From positions 1 through 54,004 of the forward strand of contig JAFRQX010000029.1 of NCBI GenBank assembly GCA_017428385.1: 54,004 bases of DNA, read 5' to 3'. This document shows, one piece after another, positions 7,707-15,509 of this stretch. Source of the stretch: Clostridia bacterium (GTDB taxonomy: Bacteria > Bacillota > Clostridia > Christensenellales > Aristaeellaceae). Every line of letters starts with the position of its first letter. Position 1 is the stretch's first letter. Position numbers and translations under genes: made by a program. The notes under the pieces are model-generated. The model ran no database searches and was not told where the DNA came from. It saw only the letters and a program-made list of their open reading frames with translations.

Positions 7707-9041
7707 TTACGGTGTCAGCCTTGTCGGTCCTCTAAATATAAACATGGCTTCCTTGATCGGGAGACCCAGGAGCAGCATGGTCAGCCGGTCTACGCCGATG
7801 CCGAAGCCGCCGTGGGGCGGGCAGCCGTAGGCGAAGAACTCAAGATAGAACTCCACGTCCTTGTCCAGGCCCTTTTCCTGCGCCTGCTTCTTCAGCACAT
7901 CATAGCGATGTTCACGCTGGGCGCCGGTGGTGATTTCCACGCCGCGCCAGATCAGGTCATAGCCCTGGGGCACGCCGTTCTCATCCCGCATATGATAGAA
8001 AGCCCGCTTCTCCGCGTCATAATCGGTGACGAAGAGGAACTCGTGGTTATAGTGTTTCTTTACCCACTCGTAACTGAGCTTTTCAGCTTCGGTGGTCAGG
8101 TCACCTTTTTCGGACTCCGGCACGGAATAGCCGAATTCCTTTTCCAGTGCGTCATACAGATCCCGGAGTTTCACCACCGGGAAGGGCGTTTCAGGCACAA
8201 TGACTTCCTTACCGAAAAGCTCCTGGATCTGGTCACCATAGGCTGCCTTCACTTCGGTCAGGGCCGCCTTCAGCAGTTCCTCTTCCATCTTCATCACGTC
8301 ACGGAAAGACGTGATGTAGCTGAACTCCAGGTCGAAGCCTGTGAACTCCGTGGTGTGCTTGCTGGTAAAGGACTTCTCCGCCCGGAACACAGGGCCGCAC
8401 TCAAAGATCCGCTCAAAGCCGGCAGCCATGGCCATCTGCTTATAGAACTGGGGACTCTGGGCCAGGTAGGCCTTCCGGTCAAAGTATTTCACCTCAAACA
8501 CGTCGGCGCCGCTTTCGCTGGCCGCACCGATCAGCTTGGGCGTATGAATCTCAATAAAGTTCTTCTTCAGCAGGTATTGCCGCAGGGCATTCACCAGCAC
8601 GGTCTGCACCTTGAACATCAGCTGGTTTTCATCCGTGCGCAGGTCAATCCAACGGTAGTCGATCCGCTGGTCAATGCTGGAGCGTTCCACGGCCTGCTTT
8701 TTCTTGGTGGCCGGGATATCCTTGCGGACGATGGGCAGGGCGTTCGCGATGCTTTCCACCAGGATTTCTTCCGGCAGGATCTCGATGCCGCCCATTTTTA
8801 CATACTCGTTCTTCACGGCCTTGCCGGATACGGTAATCACGGAGTCCTGGGTAATGGTATCCACGATCTCCGCCAGCTGAGGATTCGGCTCTTTCTCCAG
8901 GGTGATCTGAATCTTGCCCGTAATATCCTTCAATACAATAAAAGCCATGGCTTTGCTGTTGCGGATGTTCTCCACAAAACCCTGGACTTTCACTACTTCA
9001 TCAATATGCTGTCCGACTTCCTGAGCATATACCCGTTCCAT
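7707..9041 (-). CDS. aspS2: Archaeal-type aspartyl-tRNA synthetase (likely tRNA-Asp/Asn, non-discriminating)
   Basis: 444 residues with no GAD insertion, the compact archaeal/eukaryotic AspRS layout. The OB fold (1-105) leads into the core. Signs of AspRS rather than AsnRS are LAQSPQFYKQ, motif 2 FRAEKSFTSKHTTEF, motif 3 GFGIGVDRLTMLLLG and the ending RGPTRLTP. Such AspRS2 enzymes accompany a bacterial AspRS in several Firmicutes and Deinococcus and charge Asp onto tRNA-Asn for the GatCAB amidotransferase. The residue matching the discriminating Trp26 of Thermococcus AspRS appears to be Glu, so relaxed specificity is plausible but not proven. GGAGG precedes the ATG, and a consensus promoter lies at 9077-9105. 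Confidence 0.85.
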   Translation of the reverse strand: MERVYAQEVGQHIDEVVKVQGFVENIRNSKAMAFIVLKDITGKIQITLEKEPNPQLAEIVDTITQDSVITVSGKAVKNEYVKMGGIEILPEEILVESIANALPIVRKDIPATKKKQAVERSSIDQRIDYRWIDLRTDENQLMFKVQTVLVNALRQYLLKKNFIEIHTPKLIGAASESGADVFEVKYFDRKAYLAQSPQFYKQMAMAAGFERIFECGPVFRAEKSFTSKHTTEFTGFDLEFSYITSFRDVMKMEEELLKAALTEVKAAYGDQIQELFGKEVIVPETPFPVVKLRDLYDALEKEFGYSVPESEKGDLTTEAEKLSYEWVKKHYNHEFLFVTDYDAEKRAFYHMRDENGVPQGYDLIWRGVEITTGAQREHRYDVLKKQAQEKGLDKDVEFYLEFFAYGCPPHGGFGIGVDRLTMLLLGLPIKEAMFIFRGPTRLTP

Positions 9042-9076
9042 CTGTTTTCCCTCCGAATATGCTGATTCTGTTTGAA

Positions 9077-9105
9077 ATAATATGCTTCTATACTTCGCAT
9101 GTCAA
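9077..9105 (-). promoter_or_regulatory. Promoter of aspS2
   Basis: Minus-strand TTGACA (9105-9100), 17-base spacer, TATTAT (9082-9077). The hexamers are one mismatch from full consensus. It lies between hairpin array 3 and the gene, so the array is upstream of the transcript start. Confidence 0.75.
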
Positions 9106-9118
9106 TTGCCAGATGTAA

Positions 9119-9347
9119 ATGAAATATCGGCCTGCGGCCGATGTGAAATAAATCCGCTGACGCGGATTTGTGAAATATTTGCCTGACGGCAAATGTGAAA
9201 TATGCGGCCATCCAGCCGCATATGATAGATACTTTTTCTCTTCTTATTGTCTTATCAGGTCATTATCACATCCGCCGACAGGCGGATATTTCACATGGTG
9301 CCGCTTGCGGCGCCATATTACATATTGGCCGCAGGCCAATATTTCAT
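9119..9347. repeat. Family A hairpin array 3 (mirror-symmetric)
   Basis: Four left units (TGAAATAT or TGAAATAA then stems CGGCC/GGCCG, TCCGC/GCGGA, TTGCC/GGCAA, GCGGC/GCCGC), a centre bounded by ATGATAG and TTATCACAT, then three right units (CCGCC/GGCGG, GGTGCCGC/GCGGCGCC, GGCC/GGCC) each followed by ATATTTCA or a variant. The innermost right hairpin is the same as in array 2, while the other stems are mostly private to each array. Confidence 0.85.
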
Positions 9348-9350
9348 TAG

Positions 9351-9390
9351 AAACACACATGGTGAGGCGAAAGCCTCACCATGTGTGTTT
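9351..9390 (-). terminator. Terminator hairpin overlapping the end of the SH3 gene
   Basis: An 18-base perfect stem (9351-9368 with 9373-9390) closes on a 4-base loop (GAAA on the plus strand). It includes the last codons and the stop of the gene ending at 9376. On the minus strand the stem ends in GTGTGTTT, a short U tract. Confidence 0.7.
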
Positions 9391-10377
9391 CATGGCTTCT
9401 GCTACGCAGTTCTGGTGCATTTCATCCACTTTCTTGGTTCCGTGGGTCTTGCTGCCGTAGAAGTGAATGCAGAAGTGTCCGTCAAAGTTGTTATCCTTGA
9501 TGGTCTGTGTTCCGTGGGGCATTCCGTTCATGGAAGCCGCGTACACATGGCCGTCATACTTTACCAACACAGCCCGGCGCTTCCAGCTCCAGTGGCCGTA
9601 GATGTCTTTCATTGTGGACGTGTCGTCCTTGCTGTTCGGCTCGGCGTCCAGATGATTGGCGCCGCTCCACCGCTTTGCGGTGAATACCTTTCCTGTCTTG
9701 ATGTCCTTGACCTTGAAGGTCGCGCCTTTCGGGATCTTGCTGCTGCCGCCGTTAAACCAGTTGAGCCGTTCCGTCTTCAGCGTTCCGTCCGAATCAGAAC
9801 CGGAGGTTTTGCTGTCTGCCTTCTTCGCGTCAGAGGAGTTCAGCTTCGCCAGGGTTTTCTTTCCGCACTTGCCGTCGTCATCCAGTCCATTGCGTTTCTG
9901 GAAGTTCTTGACGGCTTTCTTTGTACCGTTTCCGTAATCACCATCAATACTGCCGGAGTAATATCCCAGCTTCTTCAGTTTCTTTTGTACCTTTTTTACC
10001 GCATCACCCGTATCACCGGGACCGCAGGTACCATCGAATTTCTTGTTTTCTTCTTTCTTATCGGTCTTTTTTTTTGATTTCTTGCTGTCATCAGATTTAC
10101 CGGATGATTTTGAATCATCCGATGAAACCTCAACATATTTCTTACTGACGTAGCCAGTATCTTTTCCGATGGTCACTTTGTACCAGCTTCCCGAAGTATC
10201 GTTGATGGTGATTTTATCCCCTTCATGCAGCACGCGGACTACATCGCTTTTGGAGTTCGCTTTCTCGCGCATGTTCAGGGCGGAAGCTGTCACTTTACCG
10301 GTCTTGGCGAGGGCAGCACAGAATGGGAGCATACAGAGAAGGATCGTAAGAATGGCTACGATCTTCCATTTCTTCAT
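9376..10377 (-). CDS. Secreted SH3b and peptidoglycan-binding protein with conserved unknown C-terminal domain
   Basis: 333 residues from the ATG at 10377. This start is preferred over GTG at 10386 because AGGTGG lies nine bases upstream of it and abuts the GTG. In order: signal peptide (1-24, cut near ALA-K), bacterial SH3 domain (about 28-85, ALNMREKANSKSDVV), a Lys/Ser linker, a peptidoglycan-binding type 1 domain (about 119-180, GDTGDAVKKVQKKLKKLGYY), and a C-terminal domain (about 200-333) with WFNGG, HWSWKRR, MPHGTQ and HFCIHFYGSKTHG. The spaced His and Cys hint at an enzyme of the wall, but I do not recognise a catalytic family. It has its own promoter and terminator. Confidence 0.75.
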   Translation of the reverse strand: MKKWKIVAILTILLCMLPFCAALAKTGKVTASALNMREKANSKSDVVRVLHEGDKITINDTSGSWYKVTIGKDTGYVSKKYVEVSSDDSKSSGKSDDSKKSKKKTDKKEENKKFDGTCGPGDTGDAVKKVQKKLKKLGYYSGSIDGDYGNGTKKAVKNFQKRNGLDDDGKCGKKTLAKLNSSDAKKADSKTSGSDSDGTLKTERLNWFNGGSSKIPKGATFKVKDIKTGKVFTAKRWSGANHLDAEPNSKDDTSTMKDIYGHWSWKRRAVLVKYDGHVYAASMNGMPHGTQTIKDNNFDGHFCIHFYGSKTHGTKKVDEMHQNCVAEAMKHTW

Positions 10378-10412
10378 TCCGCTCACCCACCTTCCTAGGA
10401 TAATTCATGGTT

Positions 10413-10441
10413 ATTTTATTACAAATATATTAAGATGTCAA
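10413..10441 (-). promoter_or_regulatory. Promoter of the SH3/peptidoglycan-binding gene
   Basis: Minus-strand TTGACA (10441-10436), 17-base spacer, TAAAAT (10418-10413). Farther upstream, two AT-rich palindromes (CTATATATAG at 10485-10494 and TTGTATATACAA near 10507-10518) could bind a regulator. Confidence 0.7.
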
Positions 10442-10628
10442 CATCGTTCCGTAAAACATAGTCACAGATTCGTCTTTATCTACGCTATATATAGTGTTTT
10501 GGCGATTTGTATATACAATTCTCCAAAAATATCTGGCAATTATTCTCCCATATATTACAAATCCATGAAACAAGCTGTGTAACACTTCTCCCCCGATCAT
10601 ATATTTGATTTATATTGAAGAGTATCTG

Positions 10629-10710
10629 TCACATCCGACAGAAGTCGGATATTTCACAAGTGTCGAAGACGCTTATTTCACATTGCGGCGCAGCATGCGC
10701 TGTATTTCAT
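10629..10710. repeat. Family A half array (right half only)
   Basis: Three hairpins (CCGAC/GTCGG, TGTC/GACG with one mismatch, GCGC/GCGC type) each followed by ATATTTCA, TTATTTCA or GTATTTCA. There is no matching left half; upstream is AT-rich non-coding DNA. The rest of the gap 10387-11069 holds the SH3 promoter, this half array, the rplJ promoter and the L10 leader. Confidence 0.75.
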
Positions 10711-10879
10711 TCACGGAACCAATAATTAATTCCCCCGCCCATCTGCAGAGTCTTTTTTGCTGTTATCTGCGCTCAGCTTTTTCGATTTAGCGCCACTAAA
10801 CCTTCAAAATCTGCGCTTGATCCCAACAAAAAACTCATCTGGCATCTGACGGACTCATTTAATTATTGTTTCCTGCCGC

Positions 10880-10908
10880 TTGACTTTCTTCAATATGTAT
10901 GATATTAT
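10880..10908 (+). promoter_or_regulatory. Promoter of rplJL
   Basis: TTGACT (10880-10885), 17-base spacer, TATTAT (10903-10908). Transcription would start near 10915, at the first base of the L10 leader. Confidence 0.8.
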
Positions 10909-10914
10909 TCTCGT

Positions 10915-11040
10915 CGGTTTCGAAGAAACCAGTGCCGTAGACAGCCGGTATCGTAAGATTTAAAGGGGTTTCCCGCCTGCCGAGGTGTAAGTGGATTTCG
11001 TTATTATTCCCTTGCGCCTGCACGCAAGGGTTTCTTTAAT
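10915..11040 (+). promoter_or_regulatory. Ribosomal protein L10 leader with attenuator
   Basis: The 5' region of rplJ carries the hallmarks of the Firmicute L10 leader: GCCGTAGACAGCCGG (10933-10947), TTAAAGG and GCCTGCCGAGGTG (10975-10987). The L10(L12)4 complex binds this RNA. It ends in a hairpin CCCTTGCG/CGCAAGGG (11009-11016 with 11023-11030) followed by TTTCTTT, an intrinsic terminator that would stop transcription when L10 is in excess. Confidence 0.88.
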
Positions 11041-11069
11041 TTCAAGCCAGGAATGAGGTGCGCAAGAAG

Positions 11070-11570
11070 ATGAGCGCGAATCTGGAAGCAAAAAAGCAGG
11101 TCGTTTCTGACATTGTTGAGAAGCTGAAGAATGCCGAGTGCATGATGGTGGTTTCCTACAGCGGTCTGACCGTTGAACAGGTGACCGAGCTGCGTAAGCA
11201 GTGCCGTGAGAGCGATGTTCACTACTGTGTTCTGAAGAACCGTCTGGTGAACCGTGCCCTGCAGGAGCTGAAGATCGAGGGTCTGGAGAGCCTGCTGGAA
11301 GGCCCCAATGCCTTTGTGTTCAGCGACAAGGACGTCACCGCCGGCCCCAAGATCATTTCTCAGTTCATTGAGAAGAACAAGCTGACCTCCCTTGAAATCA
11401 AGGGCGGCCTGATGGGCACCGAAGTGATCGACGTCAAGGCCATCAAAGAACTGGCCGCTACCCCCAGCCGGGAAGAGCTGCTGGCCACCATGGTGGGCTG
11501 CCTGGTCTCGCCCGTATCTGCCCTGGTTTCCGTTCTCGAGCAGATTGCCGAGAAGAAGGAAGCTGCCTGA
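11070..11570 (+). CDS. rplJ: 50S ribosomal protein L10
   Basis: 166 residues from the ATG at 11070, chosen because GAGGTG (11055-11060) is nine bases upstream; the in-frame GTG at 11058 overlaps that site. It shows the family pattern: MVVSYSGLTVEQVTELRKQCRE, YCVLKNRLVNRAL, and a C-terminal helix that binds L7/L12 dimers. L10 is the base of the ribosome stalk. It sits under the L10 leader with rplL 56 bases downstream. The usual rplK-rplA pair is not upstream; it lies about 40 kb away on the other strand. Confidence 0.95.
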   Translation: MSANLEAKKQVVSDIVEKLKNAECMMVVSYSGLTVEQVTELRKQCRESDVHYCVLKNRLVNRALQELKIEGLESLLEGPNAFVFSDKDVTAGPKIISQFIEKNKLTSLEIKGGLMGTEVIDVKAIKELAATPSREELLATMVGCLVSPVSALVSVLEQIAEKKEAA

Positions 11571-11626
11571 TGACAACAGCGGCCTAGAAAGAGCCGCATG
11601 ACGAAAAAAAATGGAGGAAAAAGAAA

Positions 11627-12001
11627 ATGACTAATCAGGAAATTCTCGAAGCCATTGAGTCTATGACTCTGCTTCAGGTTAAAGAACTCGTTGACGCTAT
11701 GAAAGAAAAGTTCGGCGTGACCGGCGCTATCGCCGTTGCCGGTGGCCCCGCTGCCGGTGGTGCTGCTGCCGCTGCTGAAGAAGAAAAGACCGAATTCGAC
11801 GTCGTGCTGAAGGATGCCGGCGCTGAGAAGATCAAGGTCATCAAGGTTGTCCGTGAAGTCGTTGCCGGCCTGGGCCTGAAGGAAGCTAAGGACATCGTTG
11901 AGTCCGCTCCCAAGACCATCAAGGAAGCCGTCTCCAAGGAAGAAGCCGAAAAGATCGCCGAGCAGTTCAAGGCTGTTGGCGCCACCGTCGAAATCAAGTA
12001 A
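11627..12001 (+). CDS. rplL: 50S ribosomal protein L7/L12
   Basis: 124 residues: an N-terminal dimerisation helix pair (1-35, [20 protein letters not shown]), an Ala/Gly hinge (about 36-52), and the C-terminal factor-binding domain ([34 protein letters not shown]). GGAGG precedes the ATG. A strong terminator follows at once, and the next gene is a wall amidase rather than rpoB, so rplJL form a two-gene unit here. Confidence 0.97.
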   Translation: MTNQEILEAIESMTLLQVKELVDAMKEKFGVTGAIAVAGGPAAGGAAAAAEEEKTEFDVVLKDAGAEKIKVIKVVREVVAGLGLKEAKDIVESAPKTIKEAVSKEEAEKIAEQFKAVGATVEIK

Positions 12002-12018
12002 TTTCACATGGTGTTTTC

Positions 12019-12050
12019 AAGGCGGACGCAATCGCGTCCGCCTTGTTTTA
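12019..12050 (+). terminator. Terminator of rplJL
   Basis: Perfect 11-base stem (12019-12029 with 12034-12044), AATC loop, then GTTTTA. The T-rich tail also supplies the -35 of the next promoter. Confidence 0.9.
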
Positions 12051-12071
12051 TGCCTTCATTTCCTGTATAAT
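12043..12071 (+). promoter_or_regulatory. Promoter of the CHAP amidase gene, with downstream palindrome
   Basis: TTGTTT (12043-12048), 17-base spacer, TATAAT (12066-12071). About a turn and a half downstream, TTTAGCT and AGCTAAA (12084-12090 and 12099-12105) form a perfect inverted repeat around an 8-base spacer, which could be an operator or a leader hairpin. Confidence 0.65.
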
Positions 12072-12153
12072 AAATAAGTACGCTTTAGCTGCATACATAG
12101 CTAAACGATCAAACACATTTTTGCGTCATTTTGCAGTGAAATGATATTGAATT

Positions 12154-13050
12154 ATGAATTATAAACGACTCCTCTCATTTCTGTTTATCCTTCTCCTGAC
12201 CATATCATCCGCCTTGGCGGATGACAAACGCATCGACCCCGCATGGCCCGTGCCGGACTATGTGGAACACCTGCTGGAAGTCGCAACGGAAGAAATTGGC
12301 TACACGGAAGACCACGGCCGGTCCAAGTACGGTGCCTGGGCAGGCGATCCTGCCGCCCAGTGGTGTGCGGAATTCCTCTGCTGGTGTGTGGACCAGGTGG
12401 ACCAGCGCTGGGGCACTTCCCTGCTGCGGAACGTCTACCCCTTCTACACCTCCTCCAATACCGGGCGGAACTTCTTCGTGCGCGACGGCAGGTATGTGGT
12501 CCGCAAGGGCAAAGTGGACGGCTGGGGTTACCAGTGGCTGAAAGGACAGGATACCTTCATTAAATCCGGAGACTATGTTCCCCAGCCGGGAGACTGGGTG
12601 TTCTTCAACTGGGGCGGCGGCACCGACACGGAGCATGTGGCCCTGGTGGAATACTGTACGGAAGACCGGGGCGGAAACATCACCGTCCACGTCATCGAGG
12701 GAAACAACCCCTCAGCCGTGGCCCGGAACACCTATGAGCTGAACAGCCCTTCCATCCTCGGTTACGGCACTGTCCGCGAAGTGGCGGACACCACCATGGT
12801 TTTCGGCAACCAGGGTGAAAAGGTGCGCCAGCTGCAGGAAAAACTCGCCTACCTGGGATTCCTGCGGACCGACCTGGTCACCGGACGTTTTACTGACTCG
12901 ACCACCGAGGCAGTCCGCGCCTACCAGGAAGCCCGGGGCCTGCGGATCATCGGCGTTGCCAACCGGGAAACCCAGCAGCTGCTGGAAGAAGAATATAACC
13001 GTACTTACCAGAACGACCCCAATATCTGGTCTGTTGTGGATGATGAATGA
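12154..13050 (+). CDS. Secreted CHAP-domain amidase with peptidoglycan-binding domain
   Basis: 298 residues. Signal peptide (1-22, hydrophobic core LLSFLFILLLTISSALA), CHAP-type cysteine amidase/endopeptidase domain (about 34-205) with nucleophile Cys71 in AAQWCAEF and His161 in TDTEHVALVEY, then a peptidoglycan-binding type 1 domain (about 217-285, GNQGEKVRQLQEKLAYLGF). It would cut peptide bonds in the wall outside the cell. Another secreted protein of unknown function starts 55 bases downstream on the same strand and may share the transcript. Confidence 0.82.
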   Translation: MNYKRLLSFLFILLLTISSALADDKRIDPAWPVPDYVEHLLEVATEEIGYTEDHGRSKYGAWAGDPAAQWCAEFLCWCVDQVDQRWGTSLLRNVYPFYTSSNTGRNFFVRDGRYVVRKGKVDGWGYQWLKGQDTFIKSGDYVPQPGDWVFFNWGGGTDTEHVALVEYCTEDRGGNITVHVIEGNNPSAVARNTYELNSPSILGYGTVREVADTTMVFGNQGEKVRQLQEKLAYLGFLRTDLVTGRFTDSTTEAVRAYQEARGLRIIGVANRETQQLLEEEYNRTYQNDPNIWSVVDDE

Positions 13051-13105
13051 GGTTTCATCCGTTATTATCCCTGTGACTGATTTCCGCTGAAAGGATGTTT
13101 CTCTT

Positions 13106-14671
13106 ATGAAACGGCGTTTTCTCTGCCTGCTCTGTGCCCTGTTCCTGCTGATTCCTTCCCTGGTTCCCGCGGAAGGCGTCCAGGCCGCGGACAATTACAG
13201 CTTCGATTTTGACTTTACCTTTACCATGAACGCCCAGGCCTTCCCGAAGCTGATGCGTTCCCGGATGGCCGGCTACGCGGCGCTCATCAACAAACTGGGT
13301 ATCCGGGGCAATGTTGCCTGGACCCTCAGCACAGAGTCCTTCGAGCTGGACGCCGAGCTGTATTTCACAGACAAGCCTGACCTGACCTTCCCCTTCCGCG
13401 TTTACGGTGCGGAACCCCGGATCTTCATCACCTCCCCGCTGATCCAGGACGAGGTGCTGCTGCTGAACATGATCGCGCTGCTGGAGTTCGGCGTGAAAAC
13501 AAAGAAGACGCTGGGCATCCCGCTGCCTTACCTGGCCTACCTTTATCCGCTGACCACCAAGTATGCCATGACCGGCCTGACCAACATCTGGAACGAAGTG
13601 ATCGGTTCCTCTCCCGAAGGCGGAAAGATCACCCCGGAACAGCTCCACACCCTGACGGAGCGCTGGTCCGCGGAATTCATGGACAACCCTGACCTGCAGC
13701 GGTGGATTACCGCCCTGGCCGACGGTTCCGACAACGCCCAGGACGCCGTGGAAGCCGAGTTCATGTCCGTGCCGGACTATATTGAAAAGATCACCGGTTT
13801 CAAGGCCATCACCATTACCACCGGCGAAGGCTCTGAAGCCTGGACAACGGAGAGCGGCCAGACGCTTTATACCCGTCAGGAATCTGACGGCGCCCTTTCC
13901 GTTTCCGTTACCCTGCCCGCCTCCAATAACGGCTACGAGCCGCTGTTCACCTATTCCAGCGCCAATGACGGTTCCACCGCCTCCTTCAAGCTGGAAACGT
14001 CCCTGAACCGGGATCCCCACGCCATCGTCCTCAAGCCCGTTTCCGAAGAGGAAGAATATGCCGAGGAAGGTTATGGCATGTATGACGAATATGAGGATGA
14101 AGACGGTTACTATTACGACGAGGACTTCGACGAAGAAGCCGATTCCGAAGGTGGATATTACAATTACTATGATGATTACGGCGAGTCAGGTACCCTGCGG
14201 GAGGAATCCCTGCCCACCAGCCTGATCCACCTGACGGTTGACGCAGAGGGACTGCCTGCCAGCCTGCCCGCCGATTCCGGTTTTGATATCTGCGTTAACC
14301 TGCTGGAAAAGATTTTCCCGAATTTCGGTGCGAAGATCCACGGAGAGACAAAAAAAGACGGATCCCTGGTGCTCACCGTCCGGAAACCGGACAATGAAGG
14401 CAAGGAATCCGAGGAAATCATCCGCTGCACCGGAACGCTGGTCCCGGCCGCGGCAAGGGATATACCGAACTATATGCAGAAGGAGCTGGACGGCGTCTAT
14501 AACGTCTTCTCCTTCAACGAACAGACGCTGGCTGATTTCCGGAACAGGGTGCTTCCCCTGCTGGTGCGCAGCATCTTCAAATTCGTGGAAGCTGCTCCCA
14601 CTTCAGCCTGCCAGAGCCTGCTGGACGACCTGACGGACAGCGGCATCCTGGACATGGTCATGAAATACTAA
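13106..14671 (+). CDS. Secreted protein of unknown function with acidic Tyr-rich tract
   Basis: 521 residues that I do not recognise. An N-terminal signal peptide (1-28, hydrophobic core LCLLCALFLLIPSLVPA) precedes a long soluble region. Residues about 313-365 are a low-complexity tract of Asp, Glu, Tyr and Gly, which could bind calcium or other cations or act as a spacer. The flanking parts look beta-rich (alternating patterns such as LVLTVRKP). It follows the CHAP amidase by 55 bases and ends 4 bases from the convergent dapF stop with no visible terminator between, so the two transcripts should overlap. Confidence 0.7.
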   Translation: MKRRFLCLLCALFLLIPSLVPAEGVQAADNYSFDFDFTFTMNAQAFPKLMRSRMAGYAALINKLGIRGNVAWTLSTESFELDAELYFTDKPDLTFPFRVYGAEPRIFITSPLIQDEVLLLNMIALLEFGVKTKKTLGIPLPYLAYLYPLTTKYAMTGLTNIWNEVIGSSPEGGKITPEQLHTLTERWSAEFMDNPDLQRWITALADGSDNAQDAVEAEFMSVPDYIEKITGFKAITITTGEGSEAWTTESGQTLYTRQESDGALSVSVTLPASNNGYEPLFTYSSANDGSTASFKLETSLNRDPHAIVLKPVSEEEEYAEEGYGMYDEYEDEDGYYYDEDFDEEADSEGGYYNYYDDYGESGTLREESLPTSLIHLTVDAEGLPASLPADSGFDICVNLLEKIFPNFGAKIHGETKKDGSLVLTVRKPDNEGKESEEIIRCTGTLVPAAARDIPNYMQKELDGVYNVFSFNEQTLADFRNRVLPLLVRSIFKFVEAAPTSACQSLLDDLTDSGILDMVMKY

Positions 14672-14675
14672 GTCT

Positions 14676-15509
14676 TTATTCTTCGTAATCCGTATCAAAT
14701 ACAAAGGCGGCGGGACCTTCCTGGAACACATGATTCGTTTCAGCGTCCCACTCCACCGTAAGCGGTCCTCCGTTCAGTTCGAGGACCGCTTTTCTTTCGC
14801 ACAATCCATTCAGCACAGTGGCCACCAGGGTTGCGCAGGCGCCGGTGCCGCAGGCCAGGGTTTCTCCGCTGCCCCGCTCCCACACCCGCATGCGCAGGTG
14901 GGTCCGGTCCTTCACGGTCGCAAACTCAACATTGGTCTTCCGGGGAAACAGCGGGTTCACTTCAATGGCCGCGCCGACGCCGTGCACGTCAAAGCTGTCC
15001 GCGTCATCCACAAAGATCACCGCATGGGGGTTACCCATGCTGACGCAGGTCATGCGGTACTCCTTACCCAGGGCTTCCACCGGAGCGCCGATGACGGGGT
15101 TCGCGTTCACATTCACCGGGATCTTCAGGCCTTCCAGCTCCGGCTCTCCCATGTCCACCCGGACGCTTTCGGTGACACCGTCCTTTACGGTCAGCTTCAG
15201 GATCTTGATACCGGCCCCGGTCATAAGGCTGATCTCTTCCTTGTCGCTCAGTCCCCGGTCATGGATATACTTGGCCACACAGCGGGAGGCGTTTCCGCAC
15301 ATTTCCGCTTCGCTTCCGTCCGCGTTGAACATGCGCATCCTGAAGTCCGCTTCCTCACAGGGCATAATCAGCACCAGTCCATCTGATCCCACGCCGAAAT
15401 GACGGTCGCTGATCTTCTGTGCCAGTGCCACCGGATCCTTCACGGTTTCTTCCAGACAGTTTACGTAGATATAATCGTTGCCCAGGCCCTGCATCTTGGT
15501 AATCTTCAT
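14676..15509 (-). CDS. dapF: Diaminopimelate epimerase
   Basis: 277 residues, normal length. DapF interconverts LL- and meso-diaminopimelate for lysine and peptidoglycan synthesis, without cofactor. The two catalytic cysteines lie in MCGNASRC (Cys71) and in ACGTGACAT near residue 220. The substrate loop GNPHAVIFVDD is present. The ATG overlaps the stop of the upstream gene as ATGA. DapF implies a meso-DAP wall, which fits the wall enzymes encoded nearby. Confidence 0.96.
   Translation of the reverse strand: MKITKMQGLGNDYIYVNCLEETVKDPVALAQKISDRHFGVGSDGLVLIMPCEEADFRMRMFNADGSEAEMCGNASRCVAKYIHDRGLSDKEEISLMTGAGIKILKLTVKDGVTESVRVDMGEPELEGLKIPVNVNANPVIGAPVEALGKEYRMTCVSMGNPHAVIFVDDADSFDVHGVGAAIEVNPLFPRKTNVEFATVKDRTHLRMRVWERGSGETLACGTGACATLVATVLNGLCERKAVLELNGGPLTVEWDAETNHVFQEGPAAFVFDTDYEE

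Noticed and set aside
7707..9041. Asparaginyl-tRNA synthetase
   Set aside because: The size and motif 3 are similar, but QSPQ, SFTSKHTTEF and the RLTP ending are AspRS features.
9042..9118. T-box riboswitch upstream of the synthetase genes
   Set aside because: No T-box sequence (AGGGTGG-type) or specifier stem was found. The leaders are short and preceded by consensus promoters or hairpin arrays.
8993..9211. Open frame of 72 codons through hairpin array 3
   Set aside because: The translation is the repeat linker read in frame (FHIGRRPIFH and similar). Comparable frames appear in every array, so they are by-products of the repeat and not genes.
5861..9347. CRISPR array
   Set aside because: Spacing is about 25-30 bases and the constant part is only 8-9 bases; the variable parts are palindromes and the halves are in opposite orientation. 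No cas genes are near.
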